A DNA stretch of 6,748 nt from JAAYYY01 sp032260445 (GCA_032260445.1 JAVVFG010000244.1:1-6748), one strand, 5' to 3'. Numbered from the stretch's first letter, positions 1 through 6,725 are shown. Notes: generated by a model from the letters alone, not told the origin. Program-made: numbers and translations.

Positions 1-612
1 GGCTCGGCGCGCAAGGGGGACAGCGTGCTGATTCACCGCGCGGCCGGGGCGACGGGGCTGGCCGCGCTCGACATCTGCCGCATTATCGGCTGCGAGACGT
101 TCGGCACGGCCGGGCCGGAGAAGCACGAGTTCCTGCGCGAGCGCGGGCTGGACCACGCCATCGACTACTACCATTACGATTACGCGGACGAAGTGCGGCG
201 CATTCGCGGGGGGCTGGGGGTGCACATTATCCTCGATTCGCTGGGCCCCACCTATGCGCGGCGGAATTACCGGCTGCTGATGCCGACGGGCCGGGTGCTG
301 CACTACGGCGTAGGCAGCGCGACACCGCGAGACGCCCGCGGCTGGTGGGACAGGGTGCGGCAGTGGGCAGCACCGGTCTATTCACTGGAGCGGCTGAAGG
401 CAGACAATAAGGGGGTGCTGGGCGTCGATCTTGCTCAGTTGTGGGACGAAGGCGATTTATTGCGTGGGTCGATGGCTCAAATCATCCAGTGGTATGATGA
501 GGCGCTCTTCAGGCCGCACATCGATCGCACCTTTTCCTTCGCGCAGGCTGCCGGCGCGCACCGCTACCTGCAGGAGCGCAAGAACCTGGGTAAAGTGCTG
601 CTGGTCCCGTAG
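1..612 (+). CDS. VAT1-like zinc-independent medium-chain dehydrogenase/quinone oxidoreductase, C-terminal part (5' end outside window)
   Basis: The frame is open from base 1 to the TAG at 610-612 and gives 203 residues. Family members usually have about 330-390, so roughly the first 130 residues (the catalytic GroES-like domain) lie outside the window. The visible part is the Rossmann NAD(P)H-binding half. It opens with VLIHRAAGATG (residues 9-19), the place of the usual AAGGVG dinucleotide loop. GTAGPEKHEFL and AIDYYHYDY follow, then the closing KNLGKVLLVP typical of VAT1-like and quinone oxidoreductase proteins. The family reduces quinones or other activated carbonyls with NADPH in the cytosol; the substrate here cannot be told. 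No zinc-binding cysteine cluster is visible in this half, in keeping with the zinc-free branch. A GTG at 25 is an internal Val codon, not a start. The gene converges on the sortase gene, 23 bp away. Confidence 0.88.
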   Translation, partial: GSARKGDSVLIHRAAGATGLAALDICRIIGCETFGTAGPEKHEFLRERGLDHAIDYYHYDYADEVRRIRGGLGVHIILDSLGPTYARRNYRLLMPTGRVLHYGVGSATPRDARGWWDRVRQWAAPVYSLERLKADNKGVLGVDLAQLWDEGDLLRGSMAQIIQWYDEALFRPHIDRTFSFAQAAGAHRYLQERKNLGKVLLVP

Positions 613-635
613 CTGGCGTGGGGGAGCCGCACTGG

Positions 636-1412
636 CTAGGAGCCGGCCGGCTTGGCGACGACGACGAGCCGGTGGGTGTTGTCGGTGCGCGGCCAGCAGG
701 TAATGATCGTGATACGCTCGTCCGGCTTGCGCTCCATCCAATGCGCGTTGGCGCGGCGGAGGGCGACCGATTCGTCACGCTCGGGGATGAGTTCCTGCTC
801 TGTCACCTGGTAATGGTAGCCGTTGCCGTCGAGGTCGTAGAGGTAGATGTCGGCGCCTGTGGGCAGGCTGATGAGGTCGCCGAAGATAGCGCCGTGAACG
901 TTGTGATGGCCGTTAAGGACGGTGTTGCCCCGGTAGCCTAGGGCGGCGCTGTCGACGTGCCAACCAGCCGCGTACTCGTCGGGGACCTGCCAGCGGAAAA
1001 GGGGCTGGCCTTCCTGTTCGAAGCGCTCTAGCCTAACCTCGCGCACGGGAGCGTCGATGGCGAGGGCGGGGATGACGATGCGCGCTGGCTTACCCGGTGT
1101 CTCCTGGTAGAGAGTGGTCGGTGCTTCGTCGGCGCGTGCCTCAGAGGGCAACTCATTAGGGATAAAGAGGGCGGGGCGGAACATCTCGCCGGGGTCGACG
1201 CCGCTGCTGCGGGGGAGGACAGTAGGGGCGGAGATGAGTGTCTGCTTTCGTGTAGCGAATATATCGAACAGAAAGGCCGGAAGCGGGGGTGGCGCGACCG
1301 GTAGGATGATGTAGATGGCGACGACGGTTGCCAGCAGAAGCGCGCCGACGCTAAGCAGGGCCAGGCCAAGGGGAATACGGCGCTCGCGCGCGGGCTGATT
1401 AGTGCTCCCCAT
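636..1412 (-). CDS. Membrane-anchored sortase (class D/E-like transpeptidase)
   Basis: This 258-residue protein has a short basic N-terminus, one hydrophobic segment at about residues 13-37 (signal anchor) and a proline-rich linker (PVAPPPLPAF). The sortase beta-barrel runs from about residue 108 to 255. The catalytic set is visible: NGHHN with the probable His169, ITCW with Cys239, and THR with Arg248. Sortases cleave a C-terminal sorting signal outside the membrane and join the protein to the wall, another subunit or another acceptor. The class was judged by eye and is uncertain. No protein with an LPxTG-like sorting signal is encoded in the window, so its substrates lie elsewhere. The start ATG (1412-1410) overlaps the sirtuin stop by 14 bp. 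Upstream is AGAGGAG (1422-1416), close to the ATG at 3 nt but purine-rich. Translational coupling to the sirtuin is likely. Confidence 0.9.
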   Translation of the reverse strand: MGSTNQPARERRIPLGLALLSVGALLLATVVAIYIILPVAPPPLPAFLFDIFATRKQTLISAPTVLPRSSGVDPGEMFRPALFIPNELPSEARADEAPTTLYQETPGKPARIVIPALAIDAPVREVRLERFEQEGQPLFRWQVPDEYAAGWHVDSAALGYRGNTVLNGHHNVHGAIFGDLISLPTGADIYLYDLDGNGYHYQVTEQELIPERDESVALRRANAHWMERKPDERITIITCWPRTDNTHRLVVVAKPAGS

Positions 1413-2181
1413 CTTCTCCTCTGTCTAGGCTCGCTTCGGGCCAGGCGGCAGCGATGAGCCGGGGCAGTACCACACCAGCGGGTCCCTGGAAGACGTAATC
1501 CATCATCACGGTAACCGACGTCGATTCGGGGTTGACTTCGATGGCCGTTGCGCCGTGCTCGACGGCTTCGAGCGGCAGCGCGGCGGCCGGGTAGACGACG
1601 GTCGAGGTACCAATGGAGAAAAAGACGTCTGCGTCCTGTGTGGCAGCCACGGCGCGGGCAAAGGCATCAAAGGGGAGAGCCTCGCCGAACCAGACGACGT
1701 CTGGCCGCAACATGGCCCCGCACTCGGCGCAGCGCGGGGGAAGCTCGCCGCTCTCGTCCCACTGCCGGGTGACGGCCTCGCAGGCGACACAGCGGCAGCG
1801 GGCGATGCTGCCGTGCAGTTCCACGGCGTCGTGGCTGCCGGCGCGCTGGTGCAGCTCGTCAATGTTCTGCGTAATGAGGGTGACCTTGGGTACGAGCTTC
1901 TCCAGTGCAGCGAGGGCATAGTGAGCCGGATTGGGTGACTTCTCGCCGATAAGCTCGCGGCGGTAAGCATACCACTCCCAGACGAGACGGGGGTTGCGCT
2001 GGAAAGCGTCGAGAGTAGCAAGCTCTTCGGGGTCGTAGTTAGCCCACAACCCGCTTTGCGCGTCACGGAAGGTGGGGACCCCACTTTCGGCCGAGACGCC
2101 CGCGCCGGTGAGTACGGCGATGTGGTGTGCATCGCGCAGGGAGGTGAGGAGAGATTCGGGAATGGCATTTGATGTGCGCAT
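1399..2181 (-). CDS. cobB: NAD-dependent protein deacylase, sirtuin class III (CobB/SIRT5 type)
   Basis: The 260-residue length is normal for bacterial sirtuins. Visible motifs are GAGVSAESGVPTFR (residues 26-39, NAD loop), TQNID (104-108), catalytic His123 in ELHG, two zinc CxxC pairs (Cys131/Cys134 and Cys151/Cys154), VVWFGE (162-167), GTS (191-193) and the nucleotide-binding EVNPES (215-220). The enzyme uses NAD+ to remove acyl groups from lysines, giving nicotinamide and O-acyl-ADP-ribose. Tyr71 and Arg74 in WYAYRR match the YxxR pair that in SIRT5 and CobB binds acidic acyl groups, so desuccinylation or demalonylation is likely besides deacetylation. Cys129 is an extra cysteine beside the zinc site. 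The gene begins 14 bp after the mgtE stop and overlaps the sortase start by 14 bp. AGGA lies about 8 nt before the ATG. The symbol denotes family, not proven orthology. Confidence 0.95.
   Translation of the reverse strand: MRTSNAIPESLLTSLRDAHHIAVLTGAGVSAESGVPTFRDAQSGLWANYDPEELATLDAFQRNPRLVWEWYAYRRELIGEKSPNPAHYALAALEKLVPKVTLITQNIDELHQRAGSHDAVELHGSIARCRCVACEAVTRQWDESGELPPRCAECGAMLRPDVVWFGEALPFDAFARAVAATQDADVFFSIGTSTVVYPAAALPLEAVEHGATAIEVNPESTSVTVMMDYVFQGPAGVVLPRLIAAAWPEASLDRGEDGEH
1416..1422 (-). promoter_or_regulatory. Ribosome binding site of the sortase gene, inside the sirtuin 3' end
   Basis: AGAGGAG reads on the minus strand 3 nt before the sortase ATG. It lies inside the last codons of the sirtuin gene and supports this start. 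No other ATG, GTG or TTG lies in frame before the membrane segment. Confidence 0.6.
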
Positions 2182-2195
2182 TGGCTCCGTCCTAG

Positions 2196-3566
2196 TTACA
2201 GTCCGAGGATCAACTTGGCTAATGAGAAGTAGATCAGGAGCGCCGTGGCGTCGACGATGGTCGTAATGAGCGGCGCGCTGATGACCGTAGGGTCAATCTT
2301 AGCGCGTTCGGCGGCGATGGGCACGAGGGTGGCGACCGAGTTCGACCAGACGACGACGAGCGGCAGCGTCAGGCCGAGGACGAGGCCAATGCGCAGGCTG
2401 CTGCCGGTGAGCACCGCCTGGAAGACGCCAATACCGCTGCCGACGATGCCCAGCAAGATACCCAGCAGCAGGCCGACGGCGACCTCACGCCGCCAGGCGC
2501 GCAATACGTCCGAGGTGCGGATCTCGTCGACGGCGATGGCGCGGATGATGGTGGTAACGGTTTGGGAACCGGCGTTGCCGCCGGTGCCCGTAATGAGTGG
2601 AATGAAGCGGTTGAGCACGATGGCCATCGCCAGCACCGTGCCTTCGAAGGCGCCGATGACGGCGCTCGTCAGCAGGGAGGCTACGAAGAGCAGCATGAGC
2701 CAGATGATACGCTTGCGCACCATCTCGGGCACGGAGACGGCGAAATAGGGGTTGGCGAGTGGCTGCGAACCGCCGAGGCGCTGGATGTCTTCGGTAGCCT
2801 CTTCCTGTAGGACGTCAAGGGCATCGTCAACGGTGACCACGCCGACGAGGCGGTTTTCATGATCCACGACGGGGATCGCGGTGAAATCATAGCGGGAGAT
2901 GAATTCGGCCAGTTCTTCCTGGTCGGCATCGACGTGGACGGCGACGACGCCGTCGTCCATGAGCGCCTCGACAGTAGCCTGCGAGCCGGCGAGGACGAGG
3001 CTTCGGATGGGCACGACGCCGATGAGGCGGCGCTCGCGGTCGACGACGTAAAGGTAGTGCAACGTTTCCGCTTCGTGTAGCGACCGGAGATAGTCCAGGG
3101 CTTTGGCGACGGTCCAATGACGGCGTAGCGCGACGACGTCGGTAGACATGAGACGGCCAGCGGTGTCTTCGCCATAGCCAAGAAGCGCCTGGACGTCACG
3201 CGCTTCCTCTGGCTGCATCAGGTCGAGCAGGCGCGCCGCAGTGACATCGGGGAGGTCCTCGAGGAACTCGGCGGCATCGTCCATGGGCAGCTCGTCGAGC
3301 AGGTCCGCGAGCCGTTCGTCGTCAACCTTCTCGACTAGCTCCTGGCGCACAAGGATGCCGGTCTCGTCGAGTACCTCGCTGGCTACTTCCAGGTTAAGGA
3401 GGTTAAACAGGATGACTGCGTCGTCACCCGGGAGATAGTCAAGCAGGTCGGCGATGTCCGCAGGGTGATAGGTGCTCAGTAGGGAACGCAGTTCGCCAAG
3501 CCGGCCTTCCTCAATTAGAAGGCGGATTTCCTCTGCTGTCGGGAACTGCGCAGTTTGTTCGGCCAT
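2196..3566 (-). CDS. mgtE: Magnesium transporter MgtE
   Basis: The 456-residue length is full for the family. Domains in order are the helical MgtE N-domain (about 10-125, with PADIADLLDYL), two CBS domains (about 137-195 and 202-260) and a five-helix membrane domain (about 284-455). Membrane-domain signatures are RFIPLITGTGGNAGSQ (320-335) and IRAIAVDEI (341-349). Asp439 in TTIVDATALLIYF matches the pore aspartate known as Asp432 in Thermus thermophilus MgtE. MgtE is a homodimeric Mg2+ channel of the plasma membrane. Its cytosolic N and CBS domains bind Mg2+ and close the pore when the cell has enough, so regulation is mainly by protein. The start ATG (3566-3564) has GGAGG (3581-3577) 10 nt upstream. 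It is the first gene of the mgtE-sirtuin-sortase run. Confidence 0.97.
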   Translation of the reverse strand: MAEQTAQFPTAEEIRLLIEEGRLGELRSLLSTYHPADIADLLDYLPGDDAVILFNLLNLEVASEVLDETGILVRQELVEKVDDERLADLLDELPMDDAAEFLEDLPDVTAARLLDLMQPEEARDVQALLGYGEDTAGRLMSTDVVALRRHWTVAKALDYLRSLHEAETLHYLYVVDRERRLIGVVPIRSLVLAGSQATVEALMDDGVVAVHVDADQEELAEFISRYDFTAIPVVDHENRLVGVVTVDDALDVLQEEATEDIQRLGGSQPLANPYFAVSVPEMVRKRIIWLMLLFVASLLTSAVIGAFEGTVLAMAIVLNRFIPLITGTGGNAGSQTVTTIIRAIAVDEIRTSDVLRAWRREVAVGLLLGILLGIVGSGIGVFQAVLTGSSLRIGLVLGLTLPLVVVWSNSVATLVPIAAERAKIDPTVISAPLITTIVDATALLIYFSLAKLILGL

Positions 3567-3576
3567 GATGACATTG

Positions 3577-3581
3577 CCTCC
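3577..3581 (-). promoter_or_regulatory. Shine-Dalgarno of mgtE
   Basis: GGAGG on the minus strand lies 10 nt before the mgtE ATG and fixes that start. The out-of-frame ATG between them (ATGTCATC) is too close to the site to be preferred. Confidence 0.6.
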
Positions 3582-3693
3582 AGCGTGCTAACACGATTGC
3601 AGCCACGGCCTGCTACGGCTGGTGGTGATCAGGAAACGAGCAAGCTGATCGAATCCGAGGGCGGCTGGCACCGGACCAGAATACGCGCGGGCC

Positions 3694-3720
3694 ATTATAG
3701 CCCACACGCGGGCAAGACAA
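3694..3720 (-). promoter_or_regulatory. Candidate sigma-A promoter of the mgtE-sirtuin-sortase operon
   Basis: A perfect TATAAT (3699-3694, minus strand) is preceded by TTGTCT (3720-3715). The spacer is 15 bp, shorter than the usual 16-18, so the -35 is weak and the -10 is the main signal. Transcription would begin near 3687 and give a leader of about 120 nt before mgtE. The -10 sits between short inverted arms, GGGC/GCCC (3689-3692 and 3700-3703) and CGCG/CGCG (3684-3687 and 3707-3710), which might be an operator. I looked in the leader for the M-box (ykoK) magnesium riboswitch core and did not see it. Confidence 0.5.
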
Positions 3721-3739
3721 CAGCCATCCAAACCGGACC

Positions 3740-3756
3740 GCGAGCATCCTGCTCGC
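3740..3756. repeat. Perfect inverted repeat, GCGAGCA-TCC-TGCTCGC
   Basis: Two 7-bp arms are separated by 3 bases. For mgtE transcription it lies about 20 bp upstream of the proposed -35. For the plus-strand gene it lies about 50 bp upstream of the proposed -35. That placement fits a binding site for a dimeric regulator better than a terminator: no gene ends here, and it is followed by only TTCT rather than a T run. Confidence 0.4.
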
Positions 3757-3808
3757 TTCTCCAGCCTATCCTCGTGATCCCATGGGCGGCTGGCCTTTTG
3801 GGGCTGAA

Positions 3809-3838
3809 TTGGGCAGTCGGCAGCCGCGGGGTGATAAT
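3809..3838 (+). promoter_or_regulatory. Candidate sigma-A promoter of the YhfC-like gene and perhaps the ABC genes
   Basis: TTGGGC (3809-3814) and GATAAT (3833-3838) are 18 bp apart, placing the start of RNA near 3845 and leaving a leader of about 60 nt. Both boxes are imperfect, so this rests on spacing and position. Confidence 0.4.
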
Positions 3839-3858
3839 CGTGGTAACTTGAATGAAGT

Positions 3859-3878
3859 GCGCCGCTGTCGTGCGGCGC
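3859..3878 (+). repeat. Hairpin in the leader of the YhfC-like gene, GCGCCGC-TGTCGT-GCGGCGC
   Basis: Seven G-C pairs close a 6-base loop, giving a very stable stem about 25 nt before the start codon and within the predicted 5' leader. No T run follows, so it is not a standard terminator. It could limit ribosome access, protect the RNA 5' end, or act as an operator in DNA. Confidence 0.45.
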
Positions 3879-3903
3879 CTACGAAACCCAGGTCGTAAGC
3901 TTG

Positions 3904-4764
3904 ATGCGCCTGTTATTGTATGCCTTTAGCGTGATGTTGATGCTGGCGATGCCGCTGGCCCTGGGGACACGGCTGGCACGGCGATACCGCGTCAATTGGG
4001 ACCTGTTCGGCGTGGGGGTGGTTGCGTTTGTGGGCAGCCAGATCGCGCATATTCCGTTTAACAGCGCCGTGGCACGCGCGGGCTGGCTGCCCGACGCGGC
4101 GGCAGGATTGGTCGAGCTGGCGATCGTTGCGGCGTTCCTGGGGCTTTCAGCCGGCTTCTTTGAAGAGAGCGCCCGCTACATCGTCTATCGCTGGTGGGCG
4201 CGGGATGCGCGCCGCTGGAAAGACGGGATAATGTTGGGCGCAGGCCATGGCGGGATCGAGTCGATACTCCTGGGCTTCGCCCTGGCCCTTAACGTCGCGG
4301 TGTTAGCCGGCATCCGCGCCGGCCGGTTCGGGGCCCTGCTGCCGGCGGAGCAGTGGTCGGTTGCACAGGCGCAGGCGGAGGCGATGTTCAGTGGCCCGGT
4401 GGTACTCGGGCTGTTACCGGCGGCCGAGCGTGCTTTTGCGCTGGCGGTTCATCTGTCGCTTTCTCTGCTGGTGCTGCAGGTTTTTGTGCGTCGGCAGCGG
4501 CGCTGGTGGTGGTATGCTGTGGGCTGGCACGCCCTGTTGAATGCCGTCGCGGTATTTGCGATGCAGCAATTCAACATCTACATCGCCGAAGTGGCGATTG
4601 GCGTGATGGCCCTGATCAGCGTCTGGTTTGTGGTGAAGTTGCGGCGGGCGGCTGGTGCTGCAGAAGCCGCGCTTTCGCCGGATGCGACTGAGCTGCGACC
4701 GCTGCCGGCGTTGAAGCAGCCACCGTTGAGTGAAGATAAGCTCGACGACAGCCGCTTCCTCTGA
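3904..4764 (+). CDS. YhfC-family (DUF2324-like) polytopic membrane protein, putative intramembrane metallopeptidase
   Basis: This 286-residue protein is mostly hydrophobic, with about seven membrane segments between residues 3 and 246 and a polar tail of some 40 residues. Conserved polar groups lie in membrane segments: FFEESARY (Glu87, Glu88, Arg91), GHGGIES (His115, Glu119), AVHLSL (His183) and WHALLN (His209, Asn213). This set resembles the YhfC family and, more distantly, the PrsW/CPBP (CAAX-type) membrane proteases, where paired Glu and His residues are thought to bind a metal. The substrate is unknown and activity is an inference. I chose the ATG at 3904 over the adjoining TTG at 3901; no strong ribosome site is visible (AGG at 3890-3892). 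The ABC ATPase gene starts 27 bp after the stop, so co-transcription is plausible. Confidence 0.8.
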   Translation: MRLLLYAFSVMLMLAMPLALGTRLARRYRVNWDLFGVGVVAFVGSQIAHIPFNSAVARAGWLPDAAAGLVELAIVAAFLGLSAGFFEESARYIVYRWWARDARRWKDGIMLGAGHGGIESILLGFALALNVAVLAGIRAGRFGALLPAEQWSVAQAQAEAMFSGPVVLGLLPAAERAFALAVHLSLSLLVLQVFVRRQRRWWWYAVGWHALLNAVAVFAMQQFNIYIAEVAIGVMALISVWFVVKLRRAAGAAEAALSPDATELRPLPALKQPPLSEDKLDDSRFL

Positions 4765-4791
4765 TGGTGCGTGACTGACGGATGGTGAACG

Positions 4792-5712
4792 ATGATTGAA
4801 ACCCAAAACCTAACCAAACATTTCGGCGACATCCTTGCCGTCGACAATCTGACGCTGAGCATCCCGCCCGGCCAGGTGTTTGGCTTCCTGGGGCCGAACG
4901 GTGCGGGGAAGACGACGACAGTACGCATGCTGGCAACGCTTATTGGCCCGACATCCGGAACGGCAACGGTCGCCGGCTACGCGCTCGACGGCGAGGAACA
5001 GTCTATCCGGCGCCACGTGGGTATCCTCACAGAAACGCCCGGGCTGTACGAACGGCTGTCGGCCGCGCGGAACCTGGAAATCTTTGCCAACCTGTATGAA
5101 GTCGAAGATGTCGCCGGGCAGGTGGAGAAGTTCCTGCGGATGCTGGGCCTGTGGGAGCGGCGGCAGGAAACGGCGGGGACGTTCAGCAAGGGGATGAAGC
5201 AGAAGCTAGCCATCGCCCGCGCGCTGCTGCATGAGCCGCAGGTGCTCTTTCTCGACGAGCCGACGGCGGGCCTCGACCCGGAGGCATCGCGGCTGGTGCG
5301 CGACTTTGTCTCCGAGCTACGCGCAGAGGGCCGCACCATCTTCATTACGACACATAATCTGGACGAGGCGGAGCGGCTATGTGACCGGATCGCCGTCTTC
5401 AACCAGAGGCTGCGCGTTGTCGACAGCCCGGTTGGCCTGCGGCGCCGGTTATACGGGCGACAGGTCGTGTTTCACCTGGGCGACGGGGCGCAGCGCTTCG
5501 TCGATGTGCTGGCAGGAAGCCCGGCGGTGAAACACGTCGATGCGGTGGACAACAAGCTGGTCGCCGCCGTTGCCGAGCCAGAAGCGGCCAATCCGGAGTT
5601 GATCCGCGCCCTCGTGGCGGCGGGGGCCGACATCCAGTTTGTGGGCGAGATACGCCATTCGCTGGAGGAAATATACCTGCAGCTGGTGAACGCCGAGGAG
5701 GTGGTGCCGTGA
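4792..5712 (+). CDS. ABC exporter ATP-binding protein (DrrA/NatA type)
   Basis: This 306-residue cytosolic ATPase has Walker A GPNGAGKT (34-41), signature FSKGM (131-135, in place of LSGGQ as is common in this branch), Walker B VLFLDEP (151-157), D-loop AGLDP (159-163) and switch His188 in TTHN. The Q-loop region reads GILTETPGLYERL, with Glu rather than Gln at residue 81, a variant I have in mind from this branch. Residues from about 215 form an accessory C-terminal domain. The protein hydrolyses ATP to drive the permease encoded next, whose GTG start overlaps this stop by four bases (GTGA). The pair is probably translationally coupled. The substrate is unknown; relatives export drugs, sodium, lipids or peptides. 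GGTGA (4784-4788) is a modest ribosome site before the ATG. Confidence 0.95.
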   Translation: MIETQNLTKHFGDILAVDNLTLSIPPGQVFGFLGPNGAGKTTTVRMLATLIGPTSGTATVAGYALDGEEQSIRRHVGILTETPGLYERLSAARNLEIFANLYEVEDVAGQVEKFLRMLGLWERRQETAGTFSKGMKQKLAIARALLHEPQVLFLDEPTAGLDPEASRLVRDFVSELRAEGRTIFITTHNLDEAERLCDRIAVFNQRLRVVDSPVGLRRRLYGRQVVFHLGDGAQRFVDVLAGSPAVKHVDAVDNKLVAAVAEPEAANPELIRALVAAGADIQFVGEIRHSLEEIYLQLVNAEEVVP

Positions 5713-6500
5713 AGAAAGTGTGGACGATCATCAGCAAGGAGTGGGCAGAGGTCTTTAAGAACCGGTTGGTGCTTTTTTCGGTGGCCTTTTTGCCGCTGAT
5801 GTTTATTGCGCTGCCGGTGATCACCATGGTCTCGACGTCCAGCTTTACCTCGGCCGACGCGGGCAGCTTTGGTGAAAGCGACTTTCCGGGCTTTGAGGAG
5901 CTCTGTGTTGGCCTGTCGGAGGCGGAGTGCGGCCAGGTCTACATGCTGAACCTGTATACGCTGATGTTCATGATCCTGCCGGTGGCGATCCCCGTGACGA
6001 TTGCCGCCTATAGCATCGTAGGCGAGAAGACGGCACGCAGCCTGGAGCCGCTGCTGGCGACGCCGATCACCACAGTGGAGCTGCTCGCAGGCAAGGCGCT
6101 GGCGGCGATCATCCCGGCGATTGGGGCGACGTGGCTTAGTTTCGCTATCTACGTGGCGGCGATGCGCACCCTGCTGAGCGACGCGGCTTTTGCCCACCTG
6201 CTCGACCCGCTTTGGTTCCTGGCGATCTTCGTGGTGGGGCCGCTGCTGACCTTTCTTGCCGTCGCCGTGGCCCTGATGATTTCGTCGCGGGTGAGCGATC
6301 CCCGGGTGGCGGAGCAGTTGTCGATGGTGATCATCGTCCCGGTGATCGTCGGCGTGGTGGGGCAGTCCGTCGGGCTGTTCCTTGTCGACCGCAGTACGGT
6401 GCTGCTGGTCGGGCTGGCGGTGCTGCTCCTCGACCTCGTCTTGGGCTACGTAGCGCTGCAGGCGTTCCAGCGCGAGTCGATCCTCACTAGGTGGAAGTAG
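5709..6500 (+). CDS. ABC-2 type transporter permease
   Basis: This 263-residue membrane protein has about six hydrophobic segments, near residues 21-43, 80-102, 128-152, 168-192, 203-225 and 229-252. The N-terminal IISKEWAEVFKNR and the GEKTARSLEPLLATP stretch (105-119) are typical of ABC-2 permeases. The latter is the cytosolic coupling region after the second segment. The first outside loop (about 44-79) carries two cysteines, Cys66 and Cys74, which might form a disulfide. With the ATPase it would make a dimeric exporter. The start is GTG at 5709; it overlaps the ATPase stop, which fits coupling. Codon use looks like that of its neighbours. The substrate cannot be inferred. Confidence 0.92.
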   Translation: MKKVWTIISKEWAEVFKNRLVLFSVAFLPLMFIALPVITMVSTSSFTSADAGSFGESDFPGFEELCVGLSEAECGQVYMLNLYTLMFMILPVAIPVTIAAYSIVGEKTARSLEPLLATPITTVELLAGKALAAIIPAIGATWLSFAIYVAAMRTLLSDAAFAHLLDPLWFLAIFVVGPLLTFLAVAVALMISSRVSDPRVAEQLSMVIIVPVIVGVVGQSVGLFLVDRSTVLLVGLAVLLLDLVLGYVALQAFQRESILTRWK

Positions 6501-6525
6501 GGATGAGCAAGCGCTGAGGAGCTGG

Positions 6526-6553
6526 TTGCATTGCTTCTCTCGTTCGCTATAAT
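6526..6553 (+). promoter_or_regulatory. Sigma-A promoter of the gene at the right edge
   Basis: TTGCAT (6526-6531) and a perfect TATAAT (6548-6553) lie 16 bp apart. This is the best promoter match in the window and points to a well-expressed gene. RNA would begin near 6560, giving a leader of about 180 nt. Confidence 0.65.
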
Positions 6554-6559
6554 CGTTCT

Positions 6560-6583
6560 GCTGCCTGGCCGTTGCTGGGCAGC
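6560..6583 (+). repeat. Stem-loop at the predicted 5' end of the transcript
   Basis: GCTGCC (6560-6565) pairs with GGCAGC (6578-6583). Inside, TGG pairs with CTG using two G-U pairs, giving a 9-bp stem with the 6-base loop CCGTTG. It begins at the base where transcription is expected to start, a layout known to protect some bacterial mRNAs from 5'-end decay. It could equally be an operator. Confidence 0.45.
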
Positions 6584-6725
6584 GACAAATATACACGCGC
6601 CTCGACTGGTTCAGCTGTGCTCGCAGCGTAGCGGCGGTGATGTGCCACAACCCCGGCCATGACCGGCGATACCGCGGCCATGCGAGTTCTGAAACAGGAA
6701 GAAGGGCGCGGAGGCCAAAAACAGT

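Larger units (their letters stand above)
3567..3903. other. Divergent intergenic region between mgtE and the YhfC-like gene
   Basis: These 337 bases hold no gene I can support. They carry the mgtE leader and promoter (minus), a promoter for the YhfC-like gene (plus) and two perfect 7-bp hairpins at 3740-3756 and 3859-3878. A TTG-started open frame (3555-3851, 98 codons) crosses the region. It has no ribosome site, starts inside mgtE and resembles no family, so I do not call it. Confidence 0.7.

Noticed and set aside
641..652. 12-bp perfect palindrome AGCCGGCCGGCT at the convergent junction, considered as a two-way terminator
   Set aside because: It has no loop and no T run on either side, and lies within the last sortase codons. 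Runs of GGCC/CCGG arise often in DNA of this composition.
457..778. Minus-strand frames over the oxidoreductase end and the sortase end
   Set aside because: They overlap two well-supported genes, are Arg/Ala/Pro-rich and have no recognisable domain.
3567..3690. Magnesium riboswitch (M-box/ykoK) in the mgtE leader
   Set aside because: The leader is only about 120 nt and I see none of the conserved M-box core segments. A covariance search would settle it.
3555..3851. A 98-codon plus-strand frame across the divergent intergenic region
   Set aside because: It starts with TTG inside mgtE, has no ribosome site and resembles no family. It also crosses the promoters of both neighbours.
5023..5061. 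Glu in place of the Q-loop Gln in the ABC ATPase, considered as a defect
   Set aside because: The form LTETPGLYERL is, to my knowledge, common in functional DrrA/NatA-type ATPases, and all other catalytic motifs are intact.
5472..6650. A 392-codon open frame on the minus strand
   Set aside because: It lies wholly opposite the ABC ATPase end, the permease and the intergenic region. Its product is a low-complexity Arg/His/Gln-rich string with no family look. The plus-strand genes have clear motifs, so this is a GC-rich shadow.
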